This document shows positions 21,701 to 30,549 of a stretch of DNA of 57,682 nt, piece after piece. The notes beneath the pieces were generated by a model, which searched no databases, was not told the origin of the DNA, and saw nothing but the letters and a program-made list of their open reading frames with translations. Origin of the DNA: Planctomycetota bacterium (GTDB lineage Bacteria; Planctomycetota; UBA1135; UBA2386); NCBI GenBank assembly GCA_021776805.1, contig JAJFFD010000175.1:1-57682 (forward strand), written 5' to 3'. The stretch's first letter is position 1; every line of letters starts with the position of its first letter. Position numbers and translations under genes: made by a program.

Positions 21701-23182
21701 GCCACTCGCACGGGCAACCACGCCCTGGCGACTGCATTTGCGGACCGGCTCCTACTCAGCCACGCCAACGAAGCCTCGGACTTTCCTAGCGATGCGACCG
21801 CAACCTATGCCGAAGTTGTCGAGCGGGCAGCAGCCACACCGGCGACGACCATGGTCGCGTACCGGGCTCCGCGTGAGCAGCTCAGCCACCTCGCCCCTCC
21901 AAACCGCGACAGCACCATCTCCTACATCGCCGCAGAGTTCGTGGATGGATTTGCCAACCCCAGTAATCCGCCTCTCTTCATTTCCTCCAACGAAGAAACC
22001 TTGCATGTCTTCACCACTGATCCGGTGCCGCAGAGCTTCGCCGATGAACGCTTCCGGCTGCCCCTGGACCGGCTTGGCAGCAGCACCATCTACATCTGTG
22101 GTGAGCTAGCGGTGCTCTGCGAGGACAACCTGGTCCGCGGGGTTGCCCTCGAAGACGGCTCTCTCCGCTGGAGCAAGCCCAGTCCGATGAAACGGGGCTT
22201 CACGAGCCTCGGTATCCGCTCAGGTGTTCTGCATCTGTTTTCAGCCCTCAACACTCAGGGTGATGGCGGCAAGCTAATCGGGATCGAAGTGCTCACCGGA
22301 GCCGAACTCTTTACTCTGAGTTTTCCTGATGATCGCAGCAGCATCTGGCCCATAGCAGCACAGGGCTTCCTTTGGTCCCTGGAGACTCTGCAGCAAGGCA
22401 AGTTCGCTGCAATTCTGAAGATGGATCCGCTCAATGGGAAAATCGTCGCCAACATCCCGATCTCGGATGTGGCCATTGCCAAACTTGGCTTCGACAAGCG
22501 CCGACACCGCCTTCGGGATGCTGAGTTTCAGCGGCGGATGTTCGTCGATGATCGAGCGATCTACCTACCACTGATTGAAGGTGACGATGGCGGACCGCCG
22601 AGACTGGTGGCGATCAATTTCGAAGGTGAGTTTCTTTGGGACTGGTTGGGAAGACCCGACCAGAGCCTTGCCTTCGAAGCATCCCACAAGGAAGGCATCG
22701 TGCTCTTCGAACAGGGAACGGCGAGTCGACTGACCGTCCTCGATCACAATGGCCAGGAGCTTTACAGCAACGAGCTCGGACTCTACGCCCGCCTCGTCCC
22801 CGCGCAAACCGGTCCCGTAAAGCGTTCCGCTCCGGACATCCTGCTCTTCGCCAATCACCGCAACGACAATCAATCGGCCAGCCTGACCTGCTGGTCACTC
22901 GACCGACGCGGGCCACGCTTCATCAAAGAGTTCCGAGCAGGTGTGCAGCGGGTCTACCGACACCCACAGCTGGGGGATGACTTTGTCACCATCCCTTTGC
23001 TTCTGGAAAACACCAGGCGTCCGAAAATCCAAGTGATCGACCTCAAGACCAGGCGAGGCGCGCTTCCCGACGGCCAATCTACCCCCACGGTGCAGAAACT
23101 CCGCAGCCCACTGACCCTATACAGCCATGGAGCCTTTACCCTCTTGGACACGCCACAAGGGATCACCATCCTCGGTGGCTGA
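18728..23182 (+). CDS. Giant exported PQQ-like beta-propeller / helical-repeat protein
   Basis: The 1484-residue protein starts at ATG 18728; ATG 18746 is an alternative with a better placed GGAG. A hydrophobic signal follows the basic start (about residues 15-35). Residues about 50-230 look like helical repeats. Residues about 240-690 contain PQQ/quinoprotein-like blades such as VYVASHQQTGAITFYLYAYD, GVCFAVDAESGEIRWLRG and GLDVDSGRLLWRQFW. A second helical (TPR-like) part spans about 700-1040, and blades return at about 1070-1480 (RGVALEDGSLRWSKP, IGIEVLTGAELFTLSF). No quinone-binding or enzymatic residues stand out, so a scaffolding or binding role in the periplasm is more likely than dehydrogenase activity. 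Confidence 0.8.
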   Translation: MKYRRRMHRESATLRTWLTLSLGFISTAAFQSSATGQNRQLPGAESGNGLYSLPRSQDEIATLEEATSELKRSEFDSAVARLQGLLKLESSGVIAKAKSLDNYSGLRMAVIQLLRELPLPGLQAYENLVSRLAGHMPKDPRGISDREALLEWAWNFPCSRQGLDARIRLGDLALIEGDGINAQLHYRAAKDAMPPSSSLLASLEGRRRAADYMVRQAHSLPLDEELAGTAKDLGESLPAGGLDFWPAYGGYEGTRPMTAPVGQPQRIAGHEVHASGFEMNPFAMHLTGDLSAVYVNNGLQLEALSMLERGNAEVLWRAPGPMLSNTPSLSRTRNGINHSLVLSAAISPDIVVAALQVPYDLVGASDNQRFRGGVEIIQKLPARRLFAFDRSSGKRVWAHWDFRDGPIANAYEGHEAASPPVIFGDTVYVASHQQTGAITFYLYAYDLYSGATKWRRLICTSQQEVNMFGNANMEFVAAPLAVADGVIYGTTNLGVCFAVDAESGEIRWLRGYDVIPLPQTRLRGQDLRPVYFANNPVVISDGVMACTPLDSEYVLGLDVDSGRLLWRQFWREGEFEVRWLLGELAGEFILSGKGILGITPRSGNARLSPKVRQIASAESLGENSNYAGYADGIPRGALSENQIYFLSSSKIFSILDSRGNRDPRSDDFQITGSLGNLFLTDGMMMVLSQGGVRSYGDLDAMRRLATRALAEGTRDPAAYMKVAALMRASADMETDGLLAERAEDLLQRGLELAAEQGQGANSPVYRKLAAALFEMTMDRAEKLRLVSPERALAQLYKARERALIPRHWLEAQVEILDLLRDENPEFLNELDQMASRYGHISFAFEDLGNLPVTAYCLWRGIAAAEADSAEIGALRCQDLLERYPDQQIGDFLAGDLAAARIARLIQDHGRGVYAQIETRAGATLTEAREDRNQLRALVKRFPHSQAAKQATGRLLDLAVRAGDLAAATAYYAEAIRRDQPSAGMMRRMMVAATRTGNHALATAFADRLLLSHANEASDFPSDATATYAEVVERAAATPATTMVAYRAPREQLSHLAPPNRDSTISYIAAEFVDGFANPSNPPLFISSNEETLHVFTTDPVPQSFADERFRLPLDRLGSSTIYICGELAVLCEDNLVRGVALEDGSLRWSKPSPMKRGFTSLGIRSGVLHLFSALNTQGDGGKLIGIEVLTGAELFTLSFPDDRSSIWPIAAQGFLWSLETLQQGKFAAILKMDPLNGKIVANIPISDVAIAKLGFDKRRHRLRDAEFQRRMFVDDRAIYLPLIEGDDGGPPRLVAINFEGEFLWDWLGRPDQSLAFEASHKEGIVLFEQGTASRLTVLDHNGQELYSNELGLYARLVPAQTGPVKRSAPDILLFANHRNDNQSASLTCWSLDRRGPRFIKEFRAGVQRVYRHPQLGDDFVTIPLLLENTRRPKIQVIDLKTRRGALPDGQSTPTVQKLRSPLTLYSHGAFTLLDTPQGITILGG

Positions 23183-23261
23183 CTTGGCCAACCATGCCTC
23201 ACCAATTGAAGATACAAACTGCGAAGACTCGACCAAGCAGCGACCAGGGAGAACGACCGCA

Positions 23262-24386
23262 ATGAATGTAAATGCAAGACTGGCCCTAATCATGCTGGCG
23301 ACCCCGCTCGTCGCTCAGGAGCCCCGGGTCGCTATCGGCACAGACCTGGTTACACCGGAACTGAGAGTCGCAGCTGAAGAAGGGCTGCGCTACCTGGCCG
23401 AAACCCAACACCCGGACGGGTACTGGGCGCAGGACATCGGCTACAAGCTCAACACGAACTACAACATCACAAAGAGCAACAGTGCGCACATCGGCGTCAC
23501 GTCCCTTGCACTCATCAGCTTCATGGCCGGCGGCCACCTTCCCCAGCGGGGAGAGTTTGGCGACAACATCGAGCGCGGACTGAACTACGTTCTCAACCAC
23601 ATTCATGAAAGTGGCTATATCACGGACAACGGTTCCAGAATGTATAGCCACGCCTTCGCCACCTTATTCCTGGCTGAGATCTACGGCATGACGCATCGTC
23701 GCGATGTCCGTCGCGGCTTGCAAACTTCGGTCAACCTGATCGTGGACTCGCAGAACGCCGAAGGTGGCTGGCGATACAAGCCATTCGCACGTGAGTCGGA
23801 CATGTCGATAACGGTCTGCCAGGTCTTGGCCCTGAGATCGGCACGCAATGTGGGCATTACCGTTTCCGCACGTACGATTCACGAGGCGGAGAACTACGTT
23901 CGGAAGAGTCGCATGAGCGCTCGCAGAAGCGGCCGCTCCAATCGGAGTCGAAGAGGCTGGCGCCAACGGGGCGGCTATCTCAATGAAGGTGGCGCCTTCC
24001 GCTACCAACTTCGCAACGAGAGCCGTTCTACCGTGCCTCTGACTGCGGCTGGGATCACCACCCTGCACGCAGCCGGCATCTATGATGATCCCATCATCAA
24101 TCAGGCCTTTGATTTCCTGGACAGCCAGCTCGATCAGTTCAACGACTACTACACCGGCCACTACTTTTTCTACTACGGACACTACTACGCGGTGCAGGCC
24201 TACTTCACCGCCGGTGGCCGACGCTGGCTCGACTACTTCCCGAAGATTCGCGATCGACTTCTGCGCGAGCGGCGCGCCAACGGATCCTGGCCATGCAACA
24301 CGGGACCCGGCGAGGCATTCGCAACCGCCGTCGCAACCCTGATCCTGCAAATCCCTTACCAGTACCTGCCTATTTTCCAGCGCTGA
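23262..24386 (+). CDS. Exported alpha/alpha-toroid protein (prenyltransferase/squalene-oxidase repeat fold)
   Basis: The frame opens at 23127 inside the preceding gene, but the ATG at 23262 begins a clear signal peptide (residues 4-19, ending LVAQ) and is preceded by GGGAG. The 374-residue product has toroid-type repeats: LAETQHPDGYWAQ, IVDSQNAEGGWRYKP and RANGSWPCNTGPGEAFATAVA. An Arg/Ser-rich insertion (residues 214-236, ten Arg) sits in the middle. DxDD and metal-site motifs of cyclases or prenyltransferases are absent. Such proteins are abundant in Planctomycetota, with unknown roles. It lies between the giant propeller protein and the DUF4175-like gene, 12 nt before the latter. Confidence 0.85.
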   Translation: MNVNARLALIMLATPLVAQEPRVAIGTDLVTPELRVAAEEGLRYLAETQHPDGYWAQDIGYKLNTNYNITKSNSAHIGVTSLALISFMAGGHLPQRGEFGDNIERGLNYVLNHIHESGYITDNGSRMYSHAFATLFLAEIYGMTHRRDVRRGLQTSVNLIVDSQNAEGGWRYKPFARESDMSITVCQVLALRSARNVGITVSARTIHEAENYVRKSRMSARRSGRSNRSRRGWRQRGGYLNEGGAFRYQLRNESRSTVPLTAAGITTLHAAGIYDDPIINQAFDFLDSQLDQFNDYYTGHYFFYYGHYYAVQAYFTAGGRRWLDYFPKIRDRLLRERRANGSWPCNTGPGEAFATAVATLILQIPYQYLPIFQR

Positions 24387-24398
24387 GGCCTGAAACGC

Positions 24399-26726
24399 AT
24401 GACCGAAGAGCAAGACCTGAGTCTTGAGACTCAAAGCCTTGGCAGAGTCCTCGAGAGCCAACGGCAGAAGATACGCCAGCGCTTCTTGATCCATGGCTTG
24501 GGCTGGATCATTGCCGCGACGAGCGCAGGGATCTTGGTCTACTACCTACTGGACCGGAGTCTCGCCCTTCCGTCGTGGGTGCGGATACTCCTCAGTGCAG
24601 CCTGCCTTAGCTACCTGGTCCTGGGCATTCGCTCGCGCGTCCTCTATCCCTGGACCCGAAAATTCGGGGAGAGTGACGTTGCTCTGGCCATCGAGCGACG
24701 CTTTCCAGGCCTCGAACAGCGTTTGATCTCAGCTCTGCAGCTCGGTCGTAGTCTCGAAAACGAAAACCTTCGCGGCCAATCCCCTGCGATGATCCGCAAG
24801 GTTCTCGCGCAGGCTGCCGAGGAAACTCCCCAGATACCCTTCGATCAACTCCTCGACCGTGAGAAGACGGTCAAGGCCTGGGGCCTGGCAGGCGGTCTGC
24901 TAGCAGCCATCCTGATCGGTATGGCGATGTACCCCGCCTACGCTGGCGCATTCGCACAGCGCATCTTCGGCCTCTCGGCTGACTATCCCAGACTCACTCA
25001 CCTCGAGATCGTTCTCCCGGAGAGCAGCGAGGACTTTCGGGTTATCCAGGACAGCGAAACGGAAGCTCGCATCATCATGGCCGCCGGTGGCGATCTACAC
25101 ATCGGCGTCGAAGTCGCGGGCGAAATTCCAGAAGACGTTCAACTGGTGGTTACTGGCGGCAGGGGATTGCCATCAGAAGTCGGCATGACTGAACGCGGGG
25201 CCGGTTACTACCGACACGTGTTCCGCCGGGTGCAGAAGGCCTTTTCCTTCCACGCCCAGGGCGGAGACGATCCCCGGGGCAACATGTCCGTGAGCGTGAC
25301 GACCATGAGTCCGCCACAAGTGCAGAACATACGCGCTGAGCTCAGCTATCCGGCCTACACCAAGAGGCCTGCAGAAATCGTCAGCGGTGGCGGCATTGAG
25401 GCTTTGACGGGAACCAAGGTGCGCCTTTTCGTCGCGATGACTTCGGAGGTCGAAGATGCCAAGCTCCTCTTCCTCAACACAGGGCGAGAAGTGGAACTCA
25501 CCAGCACTGTGATCGAGGACGACGCTGGCAGCAAGACAGTGTTCCTCGGGGACTTCATCGTCGAAGAATCGGACAGTTATCAGGTGGAAATGCGCAGCCC
25601 GAACGGCCTACGCAATCCACGCCCGGGAAGCTACCCAGTCAATGCCCTCGCAGACCATGCACCGATCGGCCAGCTCTTGATTCCCGCAGCAGACGATCTC
25701 AATGTCGTGCTTCCCCAGGCCATCTTGCCGATCAGACTTGCCGCCAGCGATGACTATGGCCTCAGCAAGGCCACAGCAAGTCTTCAACCGAGCCGAGGCG
25801 AAGCTGCGCAGGCATTCGAATTGCTCTCAGACACCGACGAGCCAGGCAGCCTGCAAGAGTCCAGGGTCCTGACCAGACTCATCGAAGTCGCCAGTCTCGA
25901 GGGGCGCGACACCAACTCCGGTGCCGGCGAGAGCATCACCGTCAGCGTTGAATTGGCGGATAATCGGCTGCCCGAGGCGTTGAGCACGACCCTCCCCCCC
26001 AGGCAGGTGCATGTCGTCGCACCCACGGACCTCGCCCGACGCATCGCCGGCCATTTCCGGCGCATTCGGGAAGACGTCGACAAGACCCTGGGCCTACAAC
26101 GGGACCGGATGCTCAGGACCATCGACAGTTTGGAAGAACTCCAGGCCGGTGCCGGACCCAAGGCCTTGGGGAGCATGTTGATCACCATCGAGGTCGGCCA
26201 GGGCCGGATCCTCGTGTCAGCCCGGCGCATCCACCGGGAATTCATGCGCTCCTTCAACGTCCACCTCTTCAACCGGCTGGAGGAGTCGATTCACGCCCAG
26301 AAGGTCATGGACATGTATCTCGAATTCCACCGCCAAAACGAAGACAGGGAGGCCTTCATTCCCGAGTTCTACCGCGGCGTCGAGCGCGAACGCCGACAAG
26401 GAAGTCTCGGCGCCATGGCCAAGACCCTCGATCCGATCCTCGGCATGACCGCCACAGCGGACATGATCTCCAACGATCTCGCCGCAGATGCCCTGCGTGC
26501 CTTGGAGAGCGCTGGTGTCGCTTCGGACCGGGCGAGCCTGGAACGGGAGCTCCTCCGCGCCAGCGAGATTCAAGGACGGATCGTAAAGGAGCTGGAATCG
26601 CTCTACGGACGACTGAGTGACTGGAACGAGTTTCAGGATGTGATCTCGAACACTCGCGCATTACGTGACAAGCAGAAGGACGTGCAAGATCGCACCCTCT
26701 CCATCCAAGGAGGCAAGAAGAAATGA
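24399..26726 (+). CDS. DUF4175-like (TIGR02302-type) membrane protein, N-terminal half
   Basis: The 775-residue product has three hydrophobic helices near the N-terminus (about 32-50, 55-72 and 165-185) and a long soluble part. Residues about 200-500 are beta-rich, with ENL/AYTKRPAEIV-like segments as in DUF4175 proteins. Residues about 535-770 are strongly helical and charged. TIGR02302 proteins of Alphaproteobacteria have the same plan but continue into a Gln/Gly-rich tail on one chain. Here the tail appears to be on the next two genes. It overlaps the coiled-coil gene by ATGA (26723-26726). Role unknown; association with MoxR loci suggests a membrane partner. Confidence 0.75.
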   Translation: MTEEQDLSLETQSLGRVLESQRQKIRQRFLIHGLGWIIAATSAGILVYYLLDRSLALPSWVRILLSAACLSYLVLGIRSRVLYPWTRKFGESDVALAIERRFPGLEQRLISALQLGRSLENENLRGQSPAMIRKVLAQAAEETPQIPFDQLLDREKTVKAWGLAGGLLAAILIGMAMYPAYAGAFAQRIFGLSADYPRLTHLEIVLPESSEDFRVIQDSETEARIIMAAGGDLHIGVEVAGEIPEDVQLVVTGGRGLPSEVGMTERGAGYYRHVFRRVQKAFSFHAQGGDDPRGNMSVSVTTMSPPQVQNIRAELSYPAYTKRPAEIVSGGGIEALTGTKVRLFVAMTSEVEDAKLLFLNTGREVELTSTVIEDDAGSKTVFLGDFIVEESDSYQVEMRSPNGLRNPRPGSYPVNALADHAPIGQLLIPAADDLNVVLPQAILPIRLAASDDYGLSKATASLQPSRGEAAQAFELLSDTDEPGSLQESRVLTRLIEVASLEGRDTNSGAGESITVSVELADNRLPEALSTTLPPRQVHVVAPTDLARRIAGHFRRIREDVDKTLGLQRDRMLRTIDSLEELQAGAGPKALGSMLITIEVGQGRILVSARRIHREFMRSFNVHLFNRLEESIHAQKVMDMYLEFHRQNEDREAFIPEFYRGVERERRQGSLGAMAKTLDPILGMTATADMISNDLAADALRALESAGVASDRASLERELLRASEIQGRIVKELESLYGRLSDWNEFQDVISNTRALRDKQKDVQDRTLSIQGGKKK

Positions 26727-29617
26727 GCGCCAAGAGCATCCTGATTTCTGCAATCTGCGCCTGTGCCAGCCTGGCGAGTAGCAGCCCAGCACAAGACCAG
26801 ACCGAAATCCTCAAGCGCGATCAGGCAGAGATCGTACGCAAGGCCGGACGGCTTCACGAACTCATGACGCGCCTCCTTGAACGCTATGAGAAGGAAGGCA
26901 GAACGGAGCAGGCCGAACTCCTTCGCAAGGGCCTCGAACACCTGAAGTCAGTGCAACTAATCGACGACACGGCAAGCGTCAGCAACAGCTTGGATGCCGG
27001 TCAGTTTTCAGAAGCCCTACGTATTCAGGAAGAGGTCGTCCGCGACCTCGAACGACTCCTCGACACCCTTCTCAACCGCCAATCCGTTGAAAACCTCGAG
27101 GAAGAGATCGACGCGGCGGAGCAGATGATGGCCACGGCCGCGGCCCTCCTTCAGCGCCAGGCTGAGATTCGCGAGGACACCAGGGCCGCCAGCGAGGGCG
27201 AAGCGACGGAAGCAGAGCGGCAACTCGCTGAGAAGCTCGAGGAAATGGCCAGCCGCCAGCGGCGCGAGGCAAGGGAAAACCAGCGCCAGGCCGGCAGTCG
27301 CATGCCAACTCTCGAGGCTGCGCTGCGACGCCTACAAGAACTGCTGCGCGCCCAAGCCCAACTCGAGGCAAAGACCGAGTCTCGCCTGTCAGGCGAAGAG
27401 AACGAGAGTCTCCGCGAGGAGACCTTCAATCTCGGCAATCTCGAACAGAGACAGAGGGACTTGAACGAGCAAGCTCGACGCATCCGCGATCTCGAGCGCT
27501 TGCGTAGCGGCGCTGAAGAATTGCAGGCCGCCCGAAAGGCCAATGACCAATCTGCGCTCGAGAGGCAGAGCGCGCGTCTGGAAGCGCGCCTCCAAGTCGC
27601 AGCCGGTTCTGCAGAAGAAGCGCTCGCCAAGCAACTGCAGGAGATGGCCAACGAGCTCGCCCAGCTGCGCTCCCAGCCTCAGTCCGAGGCGCGGGACCGC
27701 AAACTGGAGCAGCTCGAAGAGAAGCTCGACCAACAGGCCCAGTCTGAAGCCGAAAAGATCCAGGCCGAGCGCAGCAAAGAACAGGAAGCACTCGCCAGGG
27801 AACTCGACGAAACTACCAAGAGGTTCAAGGAGCAGGCTGAGGCTCAGGAGGACAGCGAAGATCAGAAGGCGACGCGATACGCCGGAGCAAACGCCCTGCA
27901 GAAGGCTGCGGAGGCGATGAAGAAGGCTGCCGAGGCAGAGGCAGCCGGCGATCAGGATTCGGCGATGAGCGAATCCTCCGAAGCTCTACGCAGCCTCGCA
28001 GAAGCTCGGCGCGCCATGCGTAGAGCCAATCCCGAAGCCAGCGAGCAAGCAACCGAGATGGCCAGCAAGGCCGATCAAACTGCCCGTGATCTCCGTAATT
28101 CCAGCGCCGGCGAAGAAGAAGAACAAAGCGCCGCCGAGGCTCTGGAGCAGGCGCAGGAGGCTCTGCGCAAACTCGCCGAGAAGATGCAGCAGGATGACTC
28201 CGGCGAGCAAGAGCTGCAATCGGATCCGGCCCGAGAGGACCTCGAGTCTTCGCGCGACAAACTCGAGTCGGCGCAGAAGTCCCTCGAGTCGGCCATGGCG
28301 CAGGAGAATGAAGGCCGAGAGGAGGCCATGGCACGCTCCACCGAGAGGCAGCAACAACTGCAGCAAGATGCCCAGGCCATGAGCAAGGCCATGCAGCAAG
28401 CTCAATCCGAAGGCCAGCTCAGCGAGCAACAGAGCGATGCTGCCCAGCAGCAGATGGAGCAGGCTGAGAAGGCCATGGAACAGGCCGCCCAGTCACTCGA
28501 GAAGGGCCAGCAGTCTCAGGCCTCGACCCAGCAGGACCGGGCAGCGGACTCCCTGGAGAAGGCCCAAGAAGCCATGCGGCGCAACCGACCGCTTAGCGAA
28601 CAGAGCAAGGAACGCCTCGACGAGCTCGCCGAGCAGGAAGAAGAGCTACGCAAGGAAATCATAGAGTTGGCAGAGCTGGCCAAAGAACGCAACAACCGCC
28701 AGGCCGAGGATGCCCTGCGTGAGGCCAACCGGGCTGCGGATCAGGCCAGGAAGCGGCTCGAGGAAGAAGATCCTGCCGAAGCAGAGAAGAAGCAGGAAGA
28801 GGTCGAGCAGAAGCTGGAAGAAGCCAAGGACGCCCTCGAAGAGGAACGCGACCGCTACATGGATCTGCGACAGGAAGAACTCCTCTTCCGGATCAAGGAC
28901 GAGCTCGAGCAATTCCTCGAGAAGCAGCAGCCGATCACCCAAGCCACAGGCGAAGCCGGTCAGAAGATTGCGGAGGGTCAATCACTGACCCGACGAGTTC
29001 GCCGGAGTCTGAACGGACTCGGCGAAAAGGAAATCGAGCTTGCTGACAAGTTGAAGTTCATCAAAGAGTCGTTGCGCAACGAAGACGTCATCGTCTACTC
29101 CCACGTGCTCGAAGCCAATGAGCAGGACCTGCGGAGCATCGCACAAAGACTCTCCGGGTCTCGCCCGGATCCGGGCGAGTACACCAGCCTCCTGCAAGAA
29201 GACGTCGAAAACAGGGCCAACAAGCTCATCGATGCCCTGAAGCGTGAGCAGCAGCGCCGTGACGAAGAGCGCAAGCAGCAGCAACAGCAGGGTCAGGGCC
29301 AGCAGCAAGGAGAAAACAAGTTCGACAACCAGCGCCAACGGCTGGTGCCCATCGTTGCCGAACTGAAGATGCTCAAGGAACTGGAGCAGGAGATGCAGAC
29401 CAGGACCAAGAACATGGAACGACTGCTCGGAACTGCTGTCGACGACGAGATCACCGAACAGGAATATGACATGGCCGAAAGACTGGCCAACCAGCACAAT
29501 GCCCTCACCGAGATCTTCCTCAAGGTCAAGGCTCAGCTCGAGCAAGCCCTCCAGCAACAGGGCCAGGAAGAGCCTGCAGACAAGGGCCCCGGCAAGGACG
29601 GCAAGGAGAACAACTGA
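26723..29617 (+). CDS. Large exported Glu/Gln-rich coiled-coil protein
   Basis: The 964-residue protein begins with a signal-like segment (residues 4-23, ending SSPAQ) and is then almost wholly alpha-helical, dominated by Glu, Gln, Ala, Lys and Arg with long stretches of heptad-like pattern (about 30-760). A region around 790-850 (ITQATGEAGQKIAEGQSLTRRVRRSL) is less repetitive, and the tail (about 855-964) has a Q-run near 855-865. Such composition is typical of the C-terminal low-complexity part of TIGR02302 proteins and of extended periplasmic rods. AAGGAGG lies 7 nt before the ATG and the start overlaps the previous stop (ATGA); the end overlaps the next start by one base (TGATG). Confidence 0.8.
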   Translation: MSAKSILISAICACASLASSSPAQDQTEILKRDQAEIVRKAGRLHELMTRLLERYEKEGRTEQAELLRKGLEHLKSVQLIDDTASVSNSLDAGQFSEALRIQEEVVRDLERLLDTLLNRQSVENLEEEIDAAEQMMATAAALLQRQAEIREDTRAASEGEATEAERQLAEKLEEMASRQRREARENQRQAGSRMPTLEAALRRLQELLRAQAQLEAKTESRLSGEENESLREETFNLGNLEQRQRDLNEQARRIRDLERLRSGAEELQAARKANDQSALERQSARLEARLQVAAGSAEEALAKQLQEMANELAQLRSQPQSEARDRKLEQLEEKLDQQAQSEAEKIQAERSKEQEALARELDETTKRFKEQAEAQEDSEDQKATRYAGANALQKAAEAMKKAAEAEAAGDQDSAMSESSEALRSLAEARRAMRRANPEASEQATEMASKADQTARDLRNSSAGEEEEQSAAEALEQAQEALRKLAEKMQQDDSGEQELQSDPAREDLESSRDKLESAQKSLESAMAQENEGREEAMARSTERQQQLQQDAQAMSKAMQQAQSEGQLSEQQSDAAQQQMEQAEKAMEQAAQSLEKGQQSQASTQQDRAADSLEKAQEAMRRNRPLSEQSKERLDELAEQEEELRKEIIELAELAKERNNRQAEDALREANRAADQARKRLEEEDPAEAEKKQEEVEQKLEEAKDALEEERDRYMDLRQEELLFRIKDELEQFLEKQQPITQATGEAGQKIAEGQSLTRRVRRSLNGLGEKEIELADKLKFIKESLRNEDVIVYSHVLEANEQDLRSIAQRLSGSRPDPGEYTSLLQEDVENRANKLIDALKREQQRRDEERKQQQQQGQGQQQGENKFDNQRQRLVPIVAELKMLKELEQEMQTRTKNMERLLGTAVDDEITEQEYDMAERLANQHNALTEIFLKVKAQLEQALQQQGQEEPADKGPGKDGKENN

Positions 29618-30345
29618 TGAAAACCCTCATGACGACAGCGCTCAGGTTCAGCAGCCTGGTGTTGGTCCTCGCCGCCCCAAGCCTGGCACAAATCTCACCC
29701 GAAGAGAACATCAAGAAGATCCTCAAGGCCATTGATGAAGACATGCGTGAGATCGACCGACTCCTCATGGAGTCGAGCCGAAAGGACGCCGCCGGAGGCA
29801 TGGAGAAGGCCGCGGAGAAACTCAAGGACCTGATGCAACAAGGCCAGCTGACCCAAGATCAGGTTGTCCAGGACATCAGCAAGCTCATCGAAGAACTCGA
29901 GAACATGCAGTCCAGCGACCAGCAGCAGAGCTCGCAGGGTCAAAAGCAAGATCAGAGCCAGCAGTCCGGACAGCAGCAGGGCAACCAGGAACGCTCGACC
30001 CGCCAGAACAACCAGACTCCGGAGATGGTTGACCAACGCGGTCAGAACAAGCCCGGCCAGAAAGAGCAAGCGCAGGAACAACCGCAGGGCCAGAAACCCC
30101 AGGATGGCCGCGACCAGGCTTTCCAAGAAGGTGAAAACCGGCCCGCTGGTGCGCGACCTGATGCTGGCACCGAACGCGTGGAGCGCGGCAGCGAGGACTC
30201 CCGCTGGGGCGACCTCCCCAAGTACGCACGTTTTCTCATGAACCGCGGCGCGCTCCCCGAGGTGCCCGAGAAATACCGACGTTTGGTCGAGGCCTACCAG
30301 AAGCAGAGCCACAAGAGCGGTACTAGCAGCAAGAGTGGGCGCTGA
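29617..30345 (+). CDS. Exported Gln-rich protein with conserved-looking WGDLP C-terminal motif
   Basis: The 242-residue product has a classical signal peptide (residues 2-25, ending PSLAQ), a helical segment (about 27-95), a Gln/Ser/Gly-rich low-complexity stretch (about 96-180), and an ordered C-terminus WGDLPKYARFLMNRGALPEVPEKYRRLVEAYQK. A WG.LP...P..YR.LVE.Y pattern is what I recall at the C-terminus of small exported proteins of planctomycete MoxR loci, so it may be the docking part. AAGGAG stands 8-9 nt before the ATG. It is the last gene of the locus. Confidence 0.78.
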   Translation: MKTLMTTALRFSSLVLVLAAPSLAQISPEENIKKILKAIDEDMREIDRLLMESSRKDAAGGMEKAAEKLKDLMQQGQLTQDQVVQDISKLIEELENMQSSDQQQSSQGQKQDQSQQSGQQQGNQERSTRQNNQTPEMVDQRGQNKPGQKEQAQEQPQGQKPQDGRDQAFQEGENRPAGARPDAGTERVERGSEDSRWGDLPKYARFLMNRGALPEVPEKYRRLVEAYQKQSHKSGTSSKSGR

Positions 30346-30369
30346 AACCCCGACGCCGATCTCTAAGAC

Positions 30370-30406
30370 CTGCAGGGGGCTAGGGGTTTCACCGCGCCCC
30401 CAGCAG
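30370..30406 (+). terminator. GC-rich hairpin after the MoxR locus
   Basis: CTGC-A-GGGGGC (30370-30380) pairs with GCCCCC-A-GCAG (30396-30406), ten base pairs with one A-A mismatch and a 15-nt loop, 24 nt after the last stop codon of the locus. No T-tract follows on the plus strand, so it is only a possible terminator or a processing/stability hairpin. Confidence 0.38.
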
Positions 30407-30491
30407 GAAAGCCGGCGTGGTAGATTGTTTGAGCTGGCGATCTAGTTCTCCCTGGCACCAACCAGACACCCAGCCCCTTCCTGCGGCCCCA

Positions 30492-30508
30492 AGCTTCAGT
30501 TTGAAGCT
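30492..30508. repeat. Short perfect inverted repeat upstream of the secreted-protein gene
   Basis: AGCTTCA (30492-30498), a GTT spacer and TGAAGCT (30502-30508) form a perfect 7-bp dyad 41 bp before the start codon at 30550. It could be an operator or a small leader hairpin. Nothing else in the 204-bp gap 30346-30549 was recognised apart from the hairpin at 30370. Confidence 0.35.
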
Positions 30509-30549
30509 GGAGCCTGCCCCATGCGGGTCCAGGAGCGGTCCATAGGCCC

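Noticed and set aside
26723-29617. Apparent DNA repeats in the coiled-coil gene
   Set aside because: The GAG/CAG-rich repetition follows from Glu/Gln/Ala codons; no exact tandem unit was seen.
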